Positions 61,520 through 64,000 of a stretch of 64,000 nucleotides of DNA are shown one piece after another. Source of the stretch: Roseiarcus sp963775575 (GTDB taxonomy: Bacteria > Pseudomonadota > Alphaproteobacteria > Rhizobiales > Beijerinckiaceae). A model generated the notes under the pieces. That model saw nothing but the letters and a program-made list of their open reading frames with translations. It was not told the origin of the DNA and searched no databases. Position numbers and translations under genes: made by a program. Position 1 is the stretch's first letter. Every line of letters starts with the position of its first letter. The stretch lies in NCBI GenBank assembly GCA_963775575.1, contig CAVZJG010000002.1, positions 1,364,001 through 1,428,000 of the forward strand. Direction: 5' to 3'.

Positions 61520-62632
61520 TTACGCCGGCGCGCGCTCGAGCTCGGCGACGATTGCGTCGCCCATTTCGGGCGTCGAGACGAGACGGCAGCCGGCGGCCTT
61601 GATGTCGGGAGTGCGCAGGCCGCTGGCGAGGACCGCGGCGATCGCGGCGTCGAGACGATCCGCCGCCGCTGCGAGGCCGAAGGAATAGCGCAACGCCATG
61701 CCGAACGATCCGATCATCGCGATCGGATTGGCCAGGCCCTTGCCCGCGATGTCGGGCGCGGAGCCGTGCACCGGCTCGTAGAGCGCCTTGCGCTTGCCGG
61801 TTTTCGAGTCGACGTCGCCGAGCGAGGCGGACGGCAACATGCCGAGCGAGCCGGTGAGCATCGAGGCGATGTCGGAGAGCAGGTCGCCGAACAGATTGTC
61901 GGTGACGATGACGTCGAACTGCTTGGGCCAGCGGACAAGCTGCATGCCGAGCGCGTCGGCGAGCTGGTGCTCAAGGCGGACGTCGGGAAATTCGCGCTCG
62001 TGCAGCGCGGTGATGACCTCGCGCCAGAGCACGCCGGACTTCATCGCGTTGCGCTTGTCGGACGAGGTGACCTTGTTGGCGCGCTTGCGCGCGAGATCGA
62101 AGGCGACGCGGCCGATGCGCTCGATCTCGAAGGTGTCGTAGACCTGCGTGTCGACGCCACGCTTCTGGCCGTTGGGAAGATCGATGATGCACTTAGGCTC
62201 GCCGAAATAGACGCCGCCGGTCAGCTCGCGCACGATCATGACGTCGAGGCCCTCGACGACTTCGCGCTTGAGCGAGGAAGCGTCGGCGAGGGCGGGATAG
62301 CAGATCGCCGGCCGCAGATTGGCGTAGAGGCCGAGATCCTTGCGCAGCCTCAGAAGGCCGGCTTCGGGGCGCGCGTCGTAGGGGACGGCGTCCCATTTGG
62401 GCCCGCCGACCGCGGCGAGCAGGACGGCGTCGGCGGACTTGGCGAGCGCCATGTCGGCGTCGCTGATCGCTCGGCCGTGTGCGTCGTAGGCGCAGCCGCC
62501 GACCAAGCCCCTCTCGATCTCGAAGCGCGCAAGACCGGCGCGGGAAAAGGACGCGATGACTTTTTCGACTTCGGCCATGATCTCGGGGCCGATGCCGTCG
62601 CCGGGAAGAACAAGGAGCTTGTAGGCCGCCAT
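61520..62632 (-). CDS. leuB: 3-isopropylmalate dehydrogenase
   Basis: The 370-residue NAD-dependent enzyme oxidatively decarboxylates 3-isopropylmalate in leucine synthesis. Visible: LLVLPGDGIGPEIMAEV, LLRLRKDLGLYANLRPA, VRELTGGVYFGEP, catalytic Lys in TSSDKRNAMKSGVLWREV, metal Asp in VTDNLFGDLLSDIASMLTGSLGMLPSASLG and EPVHGSAPDIAGKGLANPI. Standard length. It is the only leucine gene here. Confidence 0.97.
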   Translation of the reverse strand: MAAYKLLVLPGDGIGPEIMAEVEKVIASFSRAGLARFEIERGLVGGCAYDAHGRAISDADMALAKSADAVLLAAVGGPKWDAVPYDARPEAGLLRLRKDLGLYANLRPAICYPALADASSLKREVVEGLDVMIVRELTGGVYFGEPKCIIDLPNGQKRGVDTQVYDTFEIERIGRVAFDLARKRANKVTSSDKRNAMKSGVLWREVITALHEREFPDVRLEHQLADALGMQLVRWPKQFDVIVTDNLFGDLLSDIASMLTGSLGMLPSASLGDVDSKTGKRKALYEPVHGSAPDIAGKGLANPIAMIGSFGMALRYSFGLAAAADRLDAAIAAVLASGLRTPDIKAAGCRLVSTPEMGDAIVAELERAPA

Positions 62633-62656
62633 GGAATGTCGCCGCTCATGCGTGGG

Positions 62657-62763
62657 TCACGGCGGGGCTCGTCTCGGCCATCCACGTCTCGGGTCCGGCG
62701 GCGCCCTCGTCGAGGCGGGGAGCAGCGGCGAGTCGTGGATGGCCGGGAGAAGCCCGGCCGTGA
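62657..62763. repeat. 30-bp inverted repeat (CCGGCCATCCACG family)
   Basis: Arms 62657-62686 and 62734-62763 pair with about five mismatches; the right arm itself is a hairpin (GGCCGGG-AGAA-GCCCGGCC nearly). The sequence GGCCGGGAGAAGCCCGGCC resembles repeats that I recall from Rhizobiales intergenic regions. It fills the middle of the 309-base gap between leuB and holA, in which I see no gene. Confidence 0.65.
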
Positions 62764-62941
62764 CGGGGAAGGGTCGGGTCGCGTTGGCCCGAGATACGGA
62801 ACGCTTGCTAGACGATTTTTGCGCGGGAGAAAAGCGGCGCGACGCCGCAATCGCGCCGGCGCAGGTGGCGCCGAACGCCGCGGGCGCTATGATGGCGGCG
62901 GCGCGCGCATCGTGCGGCGCAGTCGAGGGGTCGCAGGTTCA

Positions 62942-63970
62942 GTGACGACGATCGGCAATGCGACGGCGGACGCGTACGTCAAACGGCCGCCGCCCGAGAC
63001 GCGTTTCTTCCTCGTCCACGGGAGCGACGAAGGCCTGATCCACGAGCGCGCGAAGGGCCTGGTCGAGGCGGGGCTGGCGGGGAAGGCCGATCCGCTTCGC
63101 CTGACTCGGCTCGGGGGCGACGCCGCGGCGCGCGATCCCGGCGCGCTCGCCGACGAGGTCTATGCGATTGCGATGTTCGGGGGCTTTCGCGCGGTGTGGA
63201 TCGAAGCGCAGGGCAGCGATCTTCTGCCGGCGCTGGCGCCGCTGTTTTCGCGTCCGCCGCCCGACTGCGTGGTGATCGTCGAGGCGGGGTCGCTGAGGAA
63301 AGGAGCGGCGTTGCGCACGGCGTTCGAGACGGCGGAGAACGCCGCTTCGATCGAATGTTACCCCGACGACGAACGCGCGCTCGGCAAGCTGATCGAGGCC
63401 GAAGCGCGCGCCGCGGGGCTGGCCGTGGCGGCCCAGGCGCGCGAATACCTGGTCGGCCTGCTCGGGGCAGACCGGCTGACGACGCGCGGGGAAGTCGCCA
63501 AGCTGACGCTCTATGCTCGCGGCAAGGAAAGAATCGAGGTCGAGGACGTCGAGGCGATCGTCGCGAACGCGGCGCCGTCGAGCCTCGACGCGGCGATCGA
63601 CGCAGCGTTGGTCGGCGACGTGGCGGGGGTGGAGACGAGCGCGAGGCGGTATTTCGCCGAGGGGGGAGACGGCGGGCTGCTGGCGATGTTCCTAGGACGG
63701 CGGCTGGCGCTATTGCACAGACTACGAGTGGAAATAGAAAGCGGGCGATCCTTCGAGGCGGCGATGGCGACGCTGGGAACGCGAATGTCGCCGTCGGGGA
63801 GAAGGGCGCTCGCCAAACAGGCCGAGCGGTGGCCGTCGGCGGCGTTGAATAAACGGCTCGCCGCGGCGGCGGCGCTCGCCGCGCGCACGCGCCGCGATCC
63901 GCGCCTGGCCGAGAGTTTCGCGACGCGGGCGCTATGGGCGCTGGCGTCGCGAGGGCGCCCGCGGGGGTGA
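62942..63970 (+). CDS. holA: DNA polymerase III delta subunit
   Basis: The 342-residue clamp-loader subunit opens the beta clamp. It begins with GTG at 62942. Visible features: RFFLVHGSDEGLIHERAKGLVE, FGGFRAVWIEAQGSDLLPAL, a helical middle part (LVGLLGADRLTTRGEVAKLTLYARG) and the C-terminal helical collar (MFLGRRLALLHRLRVEIESG, MSPSGRRALAKQAERWPSAAL). In many alphaproteobacteria holA is next to lptE and parB; lptE is missing upstream and the downstream side leaves the window. Confidence 0.93.
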   Translation: MTTIGNATADAYVKRPPPETRFFLVHGSDEGLIHERAKGLVEAGLAGKADPLRLTRLGGDAAARDPGALADEVYAIAMFGGFRAVWIEAQGSDLLPALAPLFSRPPPDCVVIVEAGSLRKGAALRTAFETAENAASIECYPDDERALGKLIEAEARAAGLAVAAQAREYLVGLLGADRLTTRGEVAKLTLYARGKERIEVEDVEAIVANAAPSSLDAAIDAALVGDVAGVETSARRYFAEGGDGGLLAMFLGRRLALLHRLRVEIESGRSFEAAMATLGTRMSPSGRRALAKQAERWPSAALNKRLAAAAALAARTRRDPRLAESFATRALWALASRGRPRG

Positions 63971-64000
63971 GGCGGGGCGGTTCGTCAGGCGCTGTGGTGG

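Overview
This is a gene-dense, GC-rich stretch of an alphaproteobacterial chromosome, most likely from the Hyphomicrobiales (Rhizobiales). The clues are an Irr-type Fur regulator beside fabA-fabB-fabI, a MarR/OmpR pair resembling PetP/PetR beside ilvE, a Cpa/Tad pilus locus, TTAA-N7-TTAA CtrA boxes and a GAAC-N7-GAAC LexA box. I cannot name the genus; a Beijerinckiaceae/Methylocystaceae-like organism would fit.

Layout. 1-2950 is an accessory patch: the tail of an IS66 transposase, three small genes of lower GC on the minus strand, short REP-like repeats and a large imperfect palindrome. 2960-3500 holds a DUF559 nuclease-like gene between mirrored 43-bp repeats. 3479-9693 is core: ahcY, csaA, trxA, a histidine kinase/OmpR regulator/MarR operon and ilvE. 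9702-20742 carries uvrD and a complete-looking Tad secretion operon (cpaA, B, C, D, E, F, tadB, tadC) without a visible pilin gene. 20954-25811 has a cyclopropane fatty acid synthase, a DUF1491 protein, a peptidoglycan-binding membrane protein and a membrane histidine kinase. 25812-28610 is a second accessory patch, where an intact IS1595-family element with a perfect 8-bp target duplication splits a MORN-repeat gene, followed by a dispersed palindromic repeat. 28609-30753 contains sufE (apparent CTG start), a cytochrome c remnant, a CHRD protein and a cytochrome b561-like protein.

30887-38468 carries a coiled-coil membrane protein, irr, fabA-fabB-fabI, a lytic transglycosylase, an SGNH hydrolase and secB. 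38465-42127 (dnaQ, coaE, aroE, frameshifted maf, ppsR) has the order found beside the Caulobacter chromosome origin, and the 431-bp gap between ppsR and rho contains a perfect CtrA box, a near-consensus DnaA box and GANTC sites, so it is my candidate for oriC. hemE, normally next to it, is absent. Rightward follow rho, chorismate mutase, hisC, tyrA and a gamma-glutamylcyclotransferase (aromatic amino acid synthesis), a small gene with an SOS-type promoter, plsC-ftsX-ftsE, a second perfect CtrA box, a zinc-ribbon protein, hpt, an M24 aminopeptidase, pgi, an ABC-F ATPase, an M20 amidohydrolase, metW-metX, a membrane protein of unknown function, leuB and holA.

Most genes are housekeeping. The parts most worth a second look are the candidate origin, the CtrA- and LexA-type sites, the IS-split MORN gene, the sufE start, the maf frameshift and the mirrored repeats around DUF559.
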